The position numbers and the translations under genes are program-made. Under the pieces are notes generated by a model. That model did no database searches. It worked only from the letters and a program-made list of their open reading frames with translations, and was not told the origin of the DNA. A stretch of 64,000 nt of DNA from Ochrobactrum vermis (GTDB taxonomy: Bacteria > Pseudomonadota > Alphaproteobacteria > Rhizobiales > Rhizobiaceae): NCBI RefSeq assembly GCF_002975205.1, contig NZ_PCOC01000002.1:945001-1009000 (forward strand). The letters are read 5' to 3'. The first letter of the stretch is position 1, and the number at the start of each line of letters is the position of its first letter. Of this stretch, positions 8,559 through 17,659 are shown piece after piece.

Positions 8559-9686
8559 ATGGCTACGCTTTCTTTTCATAACGCCACCAAGTCCTTCGGC
8601 ACTATCGATGTCATCAAGGGTGTGGATCTCAACATCGAAGACCGCGAATTCGTGGTTTTCGTCGGGCCGTCCGGTTCGGGCAAATCCACGCTTCTGCGGA
8701 TGATTGCGGGGCTGGAAGAAATCACCAGCGGTGATCTTTTGATCGACGGGCAGCAGTGCAACGATACGCCGCCGGATGAACGCGGGCTTGCCATGGTGTT
8801 CCAGACCTATGCGCTCTATCCGCATATGAATGTGCGCGACAATATGGGTTTCGCGCTCAAGCTTGCAGGTGTCGGCAAGGCCGAGCGTGACCGTAAGGTG
8901 GAAGATGTCGCCAAGACATTGCAGCTCGACAAGTTGCTCGATCGCAAGCCGCGCCAGCTATCGGGTGGTCAGCGCCAGCGTGTCGCCATCGGGCGCGCGA
9001 TGGTGCGCGAGCCGAAGATTTTCCTGTTCGATGAACCGCTGTCCAATCTCGATGCGGCGCTGCGTGTGCAGATGCGCATCGAGCTGGCGCGCCTGCATGA
9101 CCGGCTGAATGCGACGATGATCTATGTCACGCATGATCAGGTGGAAGCCATGACGCTGGCCGACAAGATCGTCGTGCTACGCGATGGCAAGCTGGAGCAG
9201 GTCGGTTCGCCGCTGGAGCTTTATCATCACCCGGTCAATCGCTTCGTGGCGGGTTTTATCGGATCACCGACCATGAATTTCATCGAGGCGAAGGCGAGCG
9301 CGGTTGATGGCGAAGGCGTGACGGTGCAGCTTGCCAATGGGCGTTCGGTCAAGGTGCCGGTCGCGGGTGAAGGGGTGAGTGCCGGTGCGCCGCTTGTGCT
9401 CGGCGTTCGCCCGGAACATCTGCATCCGGCGGATGACGGCATTCTTGAAGGCGAGATTATGGTGGTCGAGCGTCTTGGCGGCCAGACTTATCTCTATGTG
9501 CAAAACGATGCCGCTTCCGGTCTGATCGTGGCGGAAGCTGGCGGCAATAGCACGGCACGCGCGCATGAAGCGGCCAAGCTTGGTTTCGATGCCGCCGACG
9601 CACATCTCTTCACGCCCGAAGGCCTGTCGCTCCAGCGCCGTGACCGCCATCCGCTGATCCTTTCTGAAAAGAAAACGCACCGTTAA
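8559..9686 (+). CDS. smoK: Polyol ABC transporter ATP-binding protein (MalK/UgpC type)
   Basis: A 375-residue ATPase. Walker [11 protein letters not shown]-loop [11 protein letters not shown], signature [15 protein letters not shown], Walker [13 protein letters not shown] and switch histidine in [10 protein letters not shown] are all present. The C-terminal ~130 residues form the TOBE/regulatory domain typical of MalK-like importers (GVRPEHL). It starts 10 bp after the second permease. Confidence 0.93.
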   Translation: MATLSFHNATKSFGTIDVIKGVDLNIEDREFVVFVGPSGSGKSTLLRMIAGLEEITSGDLLIDGQQCNDTPPDERGLAMVFQTYALYPHMNVRDNMGFALKLAGVGKAERDRKVEDVAKTLQLDKLLDRKPRQLSGGQRQRVAIGRAMVREPKIFLFDEPLSNLDAALRVQMRIELARLHDRLNATMIYVTHDQVEAMTLADKIVVLRDGKLEQVGSPLELYHHPVNRFVAGFIGSPTMNFIEAKASAVDGEGVTVQLANGRSVKVPVAGEGVSAGAPLVLGVRPEHLHPADDGILEGEIMVVERLGGQTYLYVQNDAASGLIVAEAGGNSTARAHEAAKLGFDAADAHLFTPEGLSLQRRDRHPLILSEKKTHR

Positions 9687-9689
9687 AGA

Positions 9690-9735
9690 AGCATTTCCAG
9701 CAAAAGTGCGAAGCGGTTTTGCGTCGGATAATGCG
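9690..9735. repeat. Intergenic imperfect palindrome resembling a dispersed Rhizobiales repeat
   Basis: Between smoK and the short-chain dehydrogenase lies a 46-bp imperfect palindrome. Outer arms GCATTtCC / GGataATGC and inner arms GCAAAA / TTTTGC surround a GTGCGAAGCGG centre. From memory the AAAAGTGnGAAGCGGTTTT core recurs in many Brucellaceae and rhizobial intergenic regions. No second copy was found in this window. Confidence 0.55.
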
Positions 9736-9770
9736 TAAAAAAACAGTTACTACATTACCGGAGAAAGTCC

Positions 9771-10541
9771 ATGAGACTGAAAGACAAGGTTGCCCTCATT
9801 ACCGGCGCTGCGCGTGGCATCGGGCTTGGCTTCGCGGCTGCCTATGCGCATGAGGGTGCTAAGGTCATCATTGCCGATATCAATATCGAGCGCGCGGAAG
9901 AAGCGGCGCTTGGTATTGGACCGTCCGTGAAGGCGGTGAAGCTGGACGTGACCGATCTTGGCGCAATCGACAAGGTGGTTGCGGCCATCGATGCCGAATA
10001 TGGCGGCATCGATATTCTGGTCAACAATGCCGCAATCTTCGACATGGCGCCGATCAATGAGCTGACCGAAGAGAGCTATGAGCGCGTGCTGGGCATCAAT
10101 CTCAAGGGGCCGCTTTTCATGATGAAGGCGGTTTCGAATGTGATGATCAAGCGCGAACGCGGCGGCAAGATCATCAATATGGCGAGCCAGGCCGGTCGCC
10201 GCGGCGAGGCGCTGGTGACGCTCTATTGCGCATCCAAGGCGGCGATCATTTCCGCAACACAATCGGCGGCTCTCGCACTGGTCAAGCACGGCATCAACGT
10301 CAATGCGATTGCTCCGGGTGTGGTCGATGGCGAGCATTGGGATGTGGTGGATGCGAACTTCGCCAAATGGGAAGGCCTGAAGCCGGGCGAGAAAAAGGCA
10401 GCCGTGGCAAAGTCGGTGCCGATCGGTCGCTTCGCGACGCCGGAAGATATTACCGGCATGGCGGTGTTCCTCGCTTCGTCCGACAGCGACTATATCCTCG
10501 CTCAGACCTTCGGCGTGGATGGCGGCAACTGGATGGCTTGA
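9771..10541 (+). CDS. smoS: Sorbitol/polyol 2-dehydrogenase, short-chain dehydrogenase (SmoS-like)
   Basis: A 256-residue classical SDR. Rossmann motif TGAARGIG near the N-terminus, NNAA after strand 4, catalytic tyrosine/lysine as YCASK and a C-terminal DGGNWMA. In Rhodobacter-type polyol operons the equivalent enzyme oxidises D-glucitol to D-fructose (and galactitol to tagatose) with NAD+. Here it lies between the ATPase and two other dehydrogenases, in a position consistent with that role. Exact substrate is not determined by sequence alone. Confidence 0.88.
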   Translation: MRLKDKVALITGAARGIGLGFAAAYAHEGAKVIIADINIERAEEAALGIGPSVKAVKLDVTDLGAIDKVVAAIDAEYGGIDILVNNAAIFDMAPINELTEESYERVLGINLKGPLFMMKAVSNVMIKRERGGKIINMASQAGRRGEALVTLYCASKAAIISATQSAALALVKHGINVNAIAPGVVDGEHWDVVDANFAKWEGLKPGEKKAAVAKSVPIGRFATPEDITGMAVFLASSDSDYILAQTFGVDGGNWMA

Positions 10542-10561
10542 GGCGAGGCCGGGATATTGCA

Positions 10562-11581
10562 ATGAAAGCGATCTATTTTACCGGCCATGGCGAAGCAGGC
10601 ATGGCCGATCTGCCAGAACCGGCATTGCAGCCGGGGCATGCCTTGATCGACGTCAAGGCTTCGGGCCTTTGTCACACCGATATCGATGTCCTGCATGGCC
10701 GCTATGGGTCGAGTGCCTTTCCGCTGGTGCCGGGGCATGAATATGCGGGCAGGGTGGTGGCCATTGCCGAAGACGTGACCAATGTAAAGGTCGGCGACCG
10801 CGTTGCGGTCGATCCGAATATTCCCTGTGGTCATTGTCGCGCCTGCCTCAAGGGTTTGACCAATCTCTGCTCCGATCTGAAAGCCTATGGCGTGACCCAT
10901 GATGGCGGCTTCGCGGGCATGAGCCTCGTCAATGCCAGCCATCTCCATTCCATCGGTGATCTGCCTTATGATGTGGCTGGTCTCGCAGAACCGCTGGCCT
11001 GTGTGCTAAACGGGCTTGGCGCGGTGGGCTTGAAGACTGGCCCGCACGGCACTGAAAATGCGCTGGTGTTTGGGGCAGGCCCCATCGGTCTGTTGCTGGC
11101 TTTGTCATTGAAGGCGCAGGGCGTGTCCAAGGTCGCCGTCGCCGACATCAATGAACACCGGCTGGCTTTCGTTGAAAGCCTCGGGCTTGAGCCGGTCGTG
11201 TCTGGTTCACAAGCGCTGGACAAGCGCCAGCGCAGTTTCGATTTCGTGGCCGACGCCACCGGCATAGCCAGGGTGGCGGAAAGCATGGTCGGTTTCACCG
11301 CCGATGGTGGAACCGTTCTGGTGTTCGGCGTCTGCGCGCCCGACGCACGGATTTCGGTCGCGCCTTTCGAGATTTTCCGTCGCCAGATCAGGATTGCCGG
11401 TTCGCATTCGCTGAACCGTAATATTCCGCAGGCATTGGATATATTGAAACAGGACTTTTCAAATGGAGGCTCTATGGCGCGGCTTGTTTCCCACCGGCTG
11501 CCGCTGGAGGAAATGCTGCCCTTCTTCACCAGGCATGGTGGTGACCCCGCGACCATGAAAGTCCAGTTCGTACCCGATTGA
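10562..11581 (+). CDS. Zinc-dependent medium-chain alcohol/polyol dehydrogenase
   Basis: A 339-residue MDR protein. Catalytic-zinc ligands are in GLCHTD and GHEYAG, the structural-zinc cysteine cluster reads CGHCRACLKGLTNLC, and the nucleotide fold has GAGPIGLL. Related enzymes act on L-iditol, D-arabitol or xylitol. It starts 20 bp after smoS and is followed after 15 bp by mannitol dehydrogenase, so it probably oxidises another polyol taken up by the same transporter. The frame is open further upstream, but that part overlaps smoS. Confidence 0.85.
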   Translation: MKAIYFTGHGEAGMADLPEPALQPGHALIDVKASGLCHTDIDVLHGRYGSSAFPLVPGHEYAGRVVAIAEDVTNVKVGDRVAVDPNIPCGHCRACLKGLTNLCSDLKAYGVTHDGGFAGMSLVNASHLHSIGDLPYDVAGLAEPLACVLNGLGAVGLKTGPHGTENALVFGAGPIGLLLALSLKAQGVSKVAVADINEHRLAFVESLGLEPVVSGSQALDKRQRSFDFVADATGIARVAESMVGFTADGGTVLVFGVCAPDARISVAPFEIFRRQIRIAGSHSLNRNIPQALDILKQDFSNGGSMARLVSHRLPLEEMLPFFTRHGGDPATMKVQFVPD

Positions 11582-11596
11582 ATAGAGGATACCGTC

Positions 11597-13081
11597 ATGA
11601 CCAAGCTATCGCGCGCAACGCTTCAAAGCTTCGATAAAGTGCACAAGCCCGGCTACGACCCTGCCGGACTGAAGCCGGGTATCGTGCATTTCGGCGTCGG
11701 CAATTTTCACCGTGCGCATCAGGCTGTCTATCTGGATGATTTGTTTGCGACTGGCGAGGGGCACGACTGGGCACTGGTGGGGGCCGGTGTGCGTGGCAGC
11801 GACGATGCCATGCGTGATACGCTCAAGGCGCAAGACTGGCTGACGACTGTTGTCGAACAGGAAGCCGATCATGCGGGCGCGCGCATCACCGCATCGATGG
11901 TCGATTATGTAACCATTTCGACCGAGGAAGGGCGCAAGGCCCTGGTGGCTTATCTGACCGCGCCCGATACGCGTATCGTTGCGATGACGATCACCGAGGG
12001 CGGCTACTACATCGATCCGGCAAGCCAGACTTTCGATCCCTCCCATCCCGATATCGTGGCGGATGCCACGCATCCTGACCATCCGAAGACTGTGTTCGGC
12101 CTGATCGTTCAGGCGCTGAAACTGCGCAAGGCCGCGGGCGTTCAACCTTTCACGGTCATGTCCTGTGATAACATTCCCGGCAACGGGCATGTGACGGAAG
12201 ACGCCGTGACGGGGCTGGCCAAGCTGAGCGATCCAGCTTTTGCCGACTGGATTTCCGCCAATGTCGCTTTCCCGAATTCCATGGTGGATCGTATCACGCC
12301 AGCCACCGGTGCGCGTGAACGCGAAATTGCCGCGAAGGAATTCGGCGTCGACGACCGCTGGCCGGTCTTTTGCGAAGTGTTCAAGCAATGGGTGATGGAG
12401 GATAATTTCCCCACCGGACGCCCGGCTCTGGAAAAAGTCGGCGTCACCTTCACGGATCAGGTTGCCGCTTATGAGTTTATGAAAATCCGCATTCTGAACG
12501 GTGGCCATGCTGCCATCGCCTATCCGGGCGGCTTGCTCGACATTCATTTCGTGCACGAAGCCATGGAGCATCCGCTGATCCGGCGCTATCTGGAAAAGCT
12601 GACCAAGGATGAGATCATCCCGGAAATACCGCCCGTGCCGGATACAGATCTTGAAGCCTATCGCGTGTTGATCGACAAGCGATTTGCCAATCCAAGTATT
12701 GGCGACACCATCCGGCGCCTTTGTCTGGATGGCTCCAACCGTCAGCCAAAATTCATTCTGCCTACTGCCGCCGACCGCGTGGCGAAGGGCCATTCGGTGA
12801 CGGGGCTGGCGCTCGTATCTGCTTTCTGGTGTCGCTATTGCTACGGCACAACGGATAGCGGTGGGGTCACTGAGCCGAATGATCCGTCATGGGATCGCCT
12901 GACCAAGCAGGCAGCGCGTGCCAAGGCCGACCCGGCTGCATGGCTCGCGATGGAGGATATCTTCGGCTCGCTTGCTTCAAATCCAGCCTATGTAGTGGCT
13001 TTCTCATCCGCGCTTCTGCGCATCTGGCAGGATGGGACCGTCAAGACACTTGAGCGTTATCTGGCTGGCGAAACGTTATAA
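11597..13081 (+). CDS. mtlK: Mannitol 2-dehydrogenase (long-chain polyol dehydrogenase)
   Basis: A 494-residue enzyme of the polyol-specific long-chain dehydrogenase family, which converts D-mannitol to D-fructose with NAD+. The N-terminal nucleotide-binding segment is GVGNFHRAHQ; the catalytic K-x4-N-x2-H motif is seen as KIRILNGGH. Full family length. Last gene of the polyol operon; it ends 7 bp before the convergent Lrp-type regulator. Confidence 0.93.
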   Translation: MTKLSRATLQSFDKVHKPGYDPAGLKPGIVHFGVGNFHRAHQAVYLDDLFATGEGHDWALVGAGVRGSDDAMRDTLKAQDWLTTVVEQEADHAGARITASMVDYVTISTEEGRKALVAYLTAPDTRIVAMTITEGGYYIDPASQTFDPSHPDIVADATHPDHPKTVFGLIVQALKLRKAAGVQPFTVMSCDNIPGNGHVTEDAVTGLAKLSDPAFADWISANVAFPNSMVDRITPATGAREREIAAKEFGVDDRWPVFCEVFKQWVMEDNFPTGRPALEKVGVTFTDQVAAYEFMKIRILNGGHAAIAYPGGLLDIHFVHEAMEHPLIRRYLEKLTKDEIIPEIPPVPDTDLEAYRVLIDKRFANPSIGDTIRRLCLDGSNRQPKFILPTAADRVAKGHSVTGLALVSAFWCRYCYGTTDSGGVTEPNDPSWDRLTKQAARAKADPAAWLAMEDIFGSLASNPAYVVAFSSALLRIWQDGTVKTLERYLAGETL

Positions 13082-13088
13082 ACGGAAA

Positions 13089-13583
13089 TTACAGCGCGCC
13101 CGGATAAACCCTGACCGGGCGATTGTCCTTGACTGACTCCATCACCACAAAAGTGGATGTGCTTGCCACATTGGGCAAGCTCGAAATCTTTTCGCCCAGC
13201 ACCTCGCGGTAACGCCGGATGTTGGGCGTTCGCACTTTCAGAAGATAGTCGAAAGAGCTTGCGATCATATGGCATTCTTCGACTTCGCGGATCTTACGTA
13301 CCGCCATGTTGAACGCTTCGAGTGCGGCTTCGCGTGTGTCGGATAGTTTGACCGTGGTGAAGGCGATATGATCGAGACCGAGTTTCTCAGGGTCTATGGC
13401 TGCGCGAAAGCCGACAATATAGCCTTCATCGACCAGCCTTTTCAGCCTTGCCTGACATGGCGTCTTGGAAAGGCCGACTTTTTTCGAGAGTTCGGTAACC
13501 GGAAGGCGGCCGTCTTCGCTCAATACTTCCAGAATGCGTCGATCGAACTGATCCAAATCGTCTACGGAATCTATTTTACGCAT
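13089..13583 (-). CDS. putR: Lrp/AsnC-family regulator, probable proline-responsive PutR
   Basis: A 164-residue Lrp-type regulator. N-terminal winged helix-turn-helix (DQFDRRILEVLSEDGRL then LSKKVGLSKTPCQARLKRL) and a C-terminal RAM ligand/oligomerisation domain. Start taken at the ATG preceded by GAGAAGG; a longer frame adds 34 unlikely residues. It is divergent from putA, the arrangement of PutR activators in Agrobacterium and relatives, and the PutA here has no DNA-binding domain of its own. Confidence 0.9.
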   Translation of the reverse strand: MRKIDSVDDLDQFDRRILEVLSEDGRLPVTELSKKVGLSKTPCQARLKRLVDEGYIVGFRAAIDPEKLGLDHIAFTTVKLSDTREAALEAFNMAVRKIREVEECHMIASSFDYLLKVRTPNIRRYREVLGEKISSLPNVASTSTFVVMESVKDNRPVRVYPGAL

Positions 13584-13655
13584 CCTTTTAGCCTTCTCTT
13601 GATCGAATAATAAGATCGATATTCCTTCATATGGAGCAAATGAAGGCAGAATGCA

Positions 13656-13667
13656 ATTTGTACAAAT
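13656..13667. promoter_or_regulatory. Candidate PutR operator palindrome ATTTGTACAAAT
   Basis: A perfect 12-bp palindrome in the 162-bp putR-putA intergenic region, ~78 bp upstream of the putA start. Lrp-family proteins bind loosely palindromic A/T-flanked sites, so this fits. Assignment is inferred. Confidence 0.45.
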
Positions 13668-13745
13668 GATAGTGTCCGCCCACATAAAGCAGAGCTAAAC
13701 TGGGCAAAGACGCTCGGGGCTGTTTTCAATTGCGAGCATTGCACC

Positions 13746-16700
13746 ATGACCGATACCATACCCGCTCCTACCAATCCGGTTTTCCAGAATTTCGCGCCGC
13801 CGATCCGCGAGCAAAGCGTGCTGAGGCAGGCGATTACCGCCGCTTATCGCCGCCCAGAAGCGGAGTGCGTTTCGGCATTGGCCACACAGGCCACCTTGCC
13901 GGAAGAAACGGCCAAACAAGTCCGTTCCACGGCTCGTAAGCTGATCGAAGCACTACGCGCCAAGCACAAGGGTACGGGCGTCGAAGGTCTGGTGCATGAA
14001 TACTCTCTGTCGAGCCAGGAAGGCGTGGCACTTATGTGTCTTGCCGAGGCGCTGCTGCGCATTCCAGACATGGCCACGCGCGATGCGCTTATCCGTGACA
14101 AGATTTCGAACGGCGACTGGAAGTCTCACATCGGCGGCGGTCGGTCGCTCTTCGTCAATGCCGCGACCTGGGGACTTGTCGTTACCGGCAAGCTGACCAA
14201 CACGGTCAATGATCGCGGCCTGTCGGCTGCTCTGACGCGCCTGATCGCTCGTTGCGGCGAACCCGTTATTCGTCGTGGCGTTGACATGGCGATGCGCATG
14301 ATGGGCGAACAGTTCGTGACCGGTGAAACCATTGATGAAGCGCTGAAGCGCGCCAAGTCGCTGGAAGAACGTGGTTTCCGCTATTCCTACGATATGTTGG
14401 GTGAGGCTGCGACGACCGCAGCTGACGCAGAGCGCTATTACAAAGATTACGAAACCGCCATTCACGCTATCGGTCGCGCTTCCGCCGGTCGCGGCATCTA
14501 TGACGGCCCTGGCATCTCCATCAAGCTTTCGGCGCTGCATCCGCGTTACGTCCGCGCGCAGAGCGAACGCGTCATGGAGGAGTTGTTGCCGAAGGTGAAG
14601 GCGCTTGCAGTAATCGCCAAATCCTACAATATTGGCCTCAACATTGATGCCGAAGAAGCTGACCGTCTCGAACTGTCGCTCGATTTGTTGCAGAGCCTCT
14701 GTGAGGATCCGGATCTGGCCGATTGGGAAGGTATCGGTTTCGTCGTGCAGGCTTATGGCAAGCGCTGCCCGTTCGTGCTCGATTTCATCATTGATCTGGC
14801 GCGCCAAAACAAACGCCGCATTATGGTTCGTCTGGTGAAGGGTGCCTATTGGGATGCCGAGATCAAGCGTGCTCAGGTCGACGGGCTGGAAGATTTTCCG
14901 GTTTATACTCGCAAGGTGCACACCGACGTTTCTTATATTGCCTGCGCACGTAAATTGCTTGCGGCGACCGATGTGATTTTCCCGCAGTTCGCAACACATA
15001 ACGCCCAGACACTGGCCACGATCTATCATATGGCTGGCCCCGACTTCAAAACGGGCAAGTTCGAGTTCCAGTGCCTGCATGGCATGGGTGAACCGCTTTA
15101 TGATGAAGTCGTTGGCCCTGAAAAACTGGGTCGTCCGGCACGTATTTACGCGCCGGTCGGTACGCATGAGACGCTTCTGGCTTATCTTGTTCGCCGTCTT
15201 CTTGAGAACGGCGCGAATTCGTCCTTCGTCAATCGCATTGGTGATGAAAGTGTCTCAGTCGATGAGTTGATCGCTGATCCGGTGGATGTTGTTCGCTCGA
15301 TGGCCGTCGTCGGCGCACGTCACGATCAGATTGCCCTGCCGGAAAATCTCTATGGTGTCCGCAAGAATTCTGACGGTTTCGACCTGTCGAACGAAGTCAC
15401 ACTCGCTGAACTGAGCAAGATTTTGAAAGACAGCAACGACCGGGTGTGGATTTCGGAACCACAGATTGCCGGAGCCAAGGTGAAGGGCGCCAGCCGTTCA
15501 GTTTTCAATCCCGGTGACCGGAACGACGTCGTCGGCACGGTGACTGAGATCGCTGAGGCCGATGTAGCGAAGGCCATGAAGGCGGCGCAGAAGGCAACGG
15601 CAAGCTGGTCGGCAGTTGCGCCCGTCGAACGTGCGGCTTGTCTTGAGCGTGCAGCGGACATCATGCAGCGCGACATGCCGGTTCTACTCGGCCTCATCAT
15701 GCGCGAAGCTGGCAAATCCATGCCGAACGCGATTGCCGAAGTTCGCGAAGCCATCGATTTCCTGCGCTATTATGCAGAGCAAACCCGTCGCACGCTGGGC
15801 GTTGGCCATAAGGCGCTTGGGCCTATAGTCTGCATCAGCCCGTGGAACTTCCCTCTGGCAATCTTTACCGGCCAGATTGCAGCAGCACTTGTCGCAGGCA
15901 ATCCGGTCTTGGCGAAGCCTGCCGAAGAGACCCCGCTTATTGCAGCACAGGGTGTTCGTACCCTGCATGAGGCTGGCATTCCAGCCGATGCGCTGCAGCT
16001 TCTGCCGGGCGACGGTCGCATCGGGGCTACGCTTGTGGCCGCAGAAGAGACATGCGGTGTGATGTTTACCGGCTCCACCGAAGTAGCGCGCCTCATTCAG
16101 GCTCAGCTTGCCTCACGTCTGCTGCCGAACGGCAAGCCGATCCCGCTGATTGCCGAAACCGGTGGTCAGAACGCAATGATCGTGGATTCATCCGCGCTGG
16201 CGGAGCAGGTTGTGTTCGACGTGATTGCATCGGCATTCGACAGTGCCGGTCAGCGTTGTTCGGCACTGCGCGTTCTGTGCCTGCAGGAAGATGTCGCGGA
16301 CCGTATCCTGACCATGCTCAAGGGCGCTCTCCGGGAACTGTCCATCGGTCGCACCGACGCGCTGAAGGTCGATATCGGCCCGGTCATCACCGATGAAGCC
16401 AAGAATATCATTGAAAAGCACGTTCAGGGCATGCGTGACCTCGGTCGCAAGGTCGAGCAGCTTCCGCTCGGTACTGAAACCCAGAACGGAACTTTCGTTG
16501 CACCGACCATCATCGAGATTAATTCGCTTCGCGATCTGAAGCGGGAAGTCTTCGGCCCGGTTCTGCATGTCGTGCGCTACAAGCGTGACGATATGGAGCG
16601 CTTGATCGATGATATTAACGCGACCGGCTACGGGCTTACTTTCGGCCTGCATACGCGCCTTGACGAGACGATTGCCAATGTCGCGGATCGTATCCGTGTT

Positions 16701-17429
16701 GGTAATCTCTATATCAACCGCAACGTTATCGGCGCGATCGTTGGCGTGCAGCCGTTCGGTGGGCGCGGTCTGTCCGGAACTGGCCCGAAGGCGGGCGGTC
16801 CGCTCTATCTCGGACGCCTCGTGGAAACAGCTCCGATCCCGCCGCGCCATAGCTCGGTTCACACCGATCCGGCGCTCAAGGATTTTGCCAAGTGGCTTGG
16901 CCAGCGCGGCATGAACGATCTGGCCCAGGCTGCCCGTGATACTGGTAGCGCCTCGGCCCTTGGTCTTGATCTTGAATTGCCGGGCCCGGTCGGTGAGCGC
17001 AATCTTTATGCGCTGCATCCGCGAGGAAATATCCTGCTGGTTCCGCAGACAGAAATAGGCCTTTATCGCCAGATGACTGCCGCACTAGCAACGGGCAATA
17101 CGGTCTACATCGACGAAGCGTCAGAGTTGCGGAATGTGCTGAAGGATATTCCCGCTTCGGTGGCGGCTCGCACGGTCTGGACGAAAAACTGGGAAGCCGA
17201 TGCACCGTTTGCCGGTGCGCTGGTTGAAGGGGAGGCTGAACGCATCGTGGAGATCAACAAGAAGCTCGCGATGCTTCCCGGGCCGTTGGTCCTCACACAG
17301 GCCGCTTCCACGGAAGAGCTGGCAAACACCCCAGATGCCTACTGCCTCAATTGGCTTCTGGAGGAGGTTTCGACCTCAATCAACACCACAGCAGCAGGTG
17401 GCAATGCTAGCCTGATGGCGATTGGTTGA
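13746..17429 (+). CDS. putA: Bifunctional proline dehydrogenase / P5C dehydrogenase PutA
   Basis: A 1227-residue trifold enzyme oxidising proline to glutamate. The FAD-dependent proline dehydrogenase barrel spans roughly 130-500 (GPGISIKLSALHPRY, VRLVKGAYWD, FATHNAQT). The NAD-dependent aldehyde dehydrogenase spans ~580-1050 (SPWNFPLAIF, catalytic Cys838 in GQRCSA). A C-terminal domain of ~150 residues resembles type B PutA. The N-terminal ribbon-helix-helix of E. coli PutA is missing, consistent with regulation by the divergent Lrp-type protein. Confidence 0.96.
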   Translation: MTDTIPAPTNPVFQNFAPPIREQSVLRQAITAAYRRPEAECVSALATQATLPEETAKQVRSTARKLIEALRAKHKGTGVEGLVHEYSLSSQEGVALMCLAEALLRIPDMATRDALIRDKISNGDWKSHIGGGRSLFVNAATWGLVVTGKLTNTVNDRGLSAALTRLIARCGEPVIRRGVDMAMRMMGEQFVTGETIDEALKRAKSLEERGFRYSYDMLGEAATTAADAERYYKDYETAIHAIGRASAGRGIYDGPGISIKLSALHPRYVRAQSERVMEELLPKVKALAVIAKSYNIGLNIDAEEADRLELSLDLLQSLCEDPDLADWEGIGFVVQAYGKRCPFVLDFIIDLARQNKRRIMVRLVKGAYWDAEIKRAQVDGLEDFPVYTRKVHTDVSYIACARKLLAATDVIFPQFATHNAQTLATIYHMAGPDFKTGKFEFQCLHGMGEPLYDEVVGPEKLGRPARIYAPVGTHETLLAYLVRRLLENGANSSFVNRIGDESVSVDELIADPVDVVRSMAVVGARHDQIALPENLYGVRKNSDGFDLSNEVTLAELSKILKDSNDRVWISEPQIAGAKVKGASRSVFNPGDRNDVVGTVTEIAEADVAKAMKAAQKATASWSAVAPVERAACLERAADIMQRDMPVLLGLIMREAGKSMPNAIAEVREAIDFLRYYAEQTRRTLGVGHKALGPIVCISPWNFPLAIFTGQIAAALVAGNPVLAKPAEETPLIAAQGVRTLHEAGIPADALQLLPGDGRIGATLVAAEETCGVMFTGSTEVARLIQAQLASRLLPNGKPIPLIAETGGQNAMIVDSSALAEQVVFDVIASAFDSAGQRCSALRVLCLQEDVADRILTMLKGALRELSIGRTDALKVDIGPVITDEAKNIIEKHVQGMRDLGRKVEQLPLGTETQNGTFVAPTIIEINSLRDLKREVFGPVLHVVRYKRDDMERLIDDINATGYGLTFGLHTRLDETIANVADRIRVGNLYINRNVIGAIVGVQPFGGRGLSGTGPKAGGPLYLGRLVETAPIPPRHSSVHTDPALKDFAKWLGQRGMNDLAQAARDTGSASALGLDLELPGPVGERNLYALHPRGNILLVPQTEIGLYRQMTAALATGNTVYIDEASELRNVLKDIPASVAARTVWTKNWEADAPFAGALVEGEAERIVEINKKLAMLPGPLVLTQAASTEELANTPDAYCLNWLLEEVSTSINTTAAGGNASLMAIG

Positions 17430-17452
17430 TCCCATCTGGGGCTGGAAAGAAC

Positions 17453-17480
17453 AAAAAAGGCGGCTTCGGCCGCCTTTTTT
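17453..17480 (+). terminator. putA terminator
   Basis: A 12-bp perfect stem AAAAAAGGCGGC / GCCGCCTTTTTT with a TTCG tetraloop and a T-run, starting ~24 bp after the putA stop. Strong Rho-independent terminator. Confidence 0.93.
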
Positions 17481-17574
17481 GTCGATATGAGCCTTGCATG
17501 GCTGTGCAACTGACGCCTGAAAACAGAATGATTGGATTATTTTTTGCAATTTCAGAATAAAATTTACAAGGGCA

Positions 17575-17605
17575 TTGACAGGCTTTCGTAAAAGGCAAAG
17601 ACTAT
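17575..17605 (+). promoter_or_regulatory. Candidate promoter of the AfuABC-like operon
   Basis: A perfect TTGACA at 17575-17580 followed after 17 bp by AAGACTAT, a poor -10. It lies ~55 bp upstream of the binding-protein start codon. The -10 match is weak. Confidence 0.35.
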
Positions 17606-17659
17606 GCACACGCTTGCAAAAGCGTCGGCGTGGAGGCGCCGTATAAAGGGAGGAAAACA

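Noticed and set aside
13953..15167. 404-codon minus-strand open frame opposite putA
   Set aside because: It lies wholly inside putA, which has unmistakable domains. No domain, signal or ribosome-binding site is seen on the minus strand. Long antisense frames are expected from the codon bias of G+C-rich genes.
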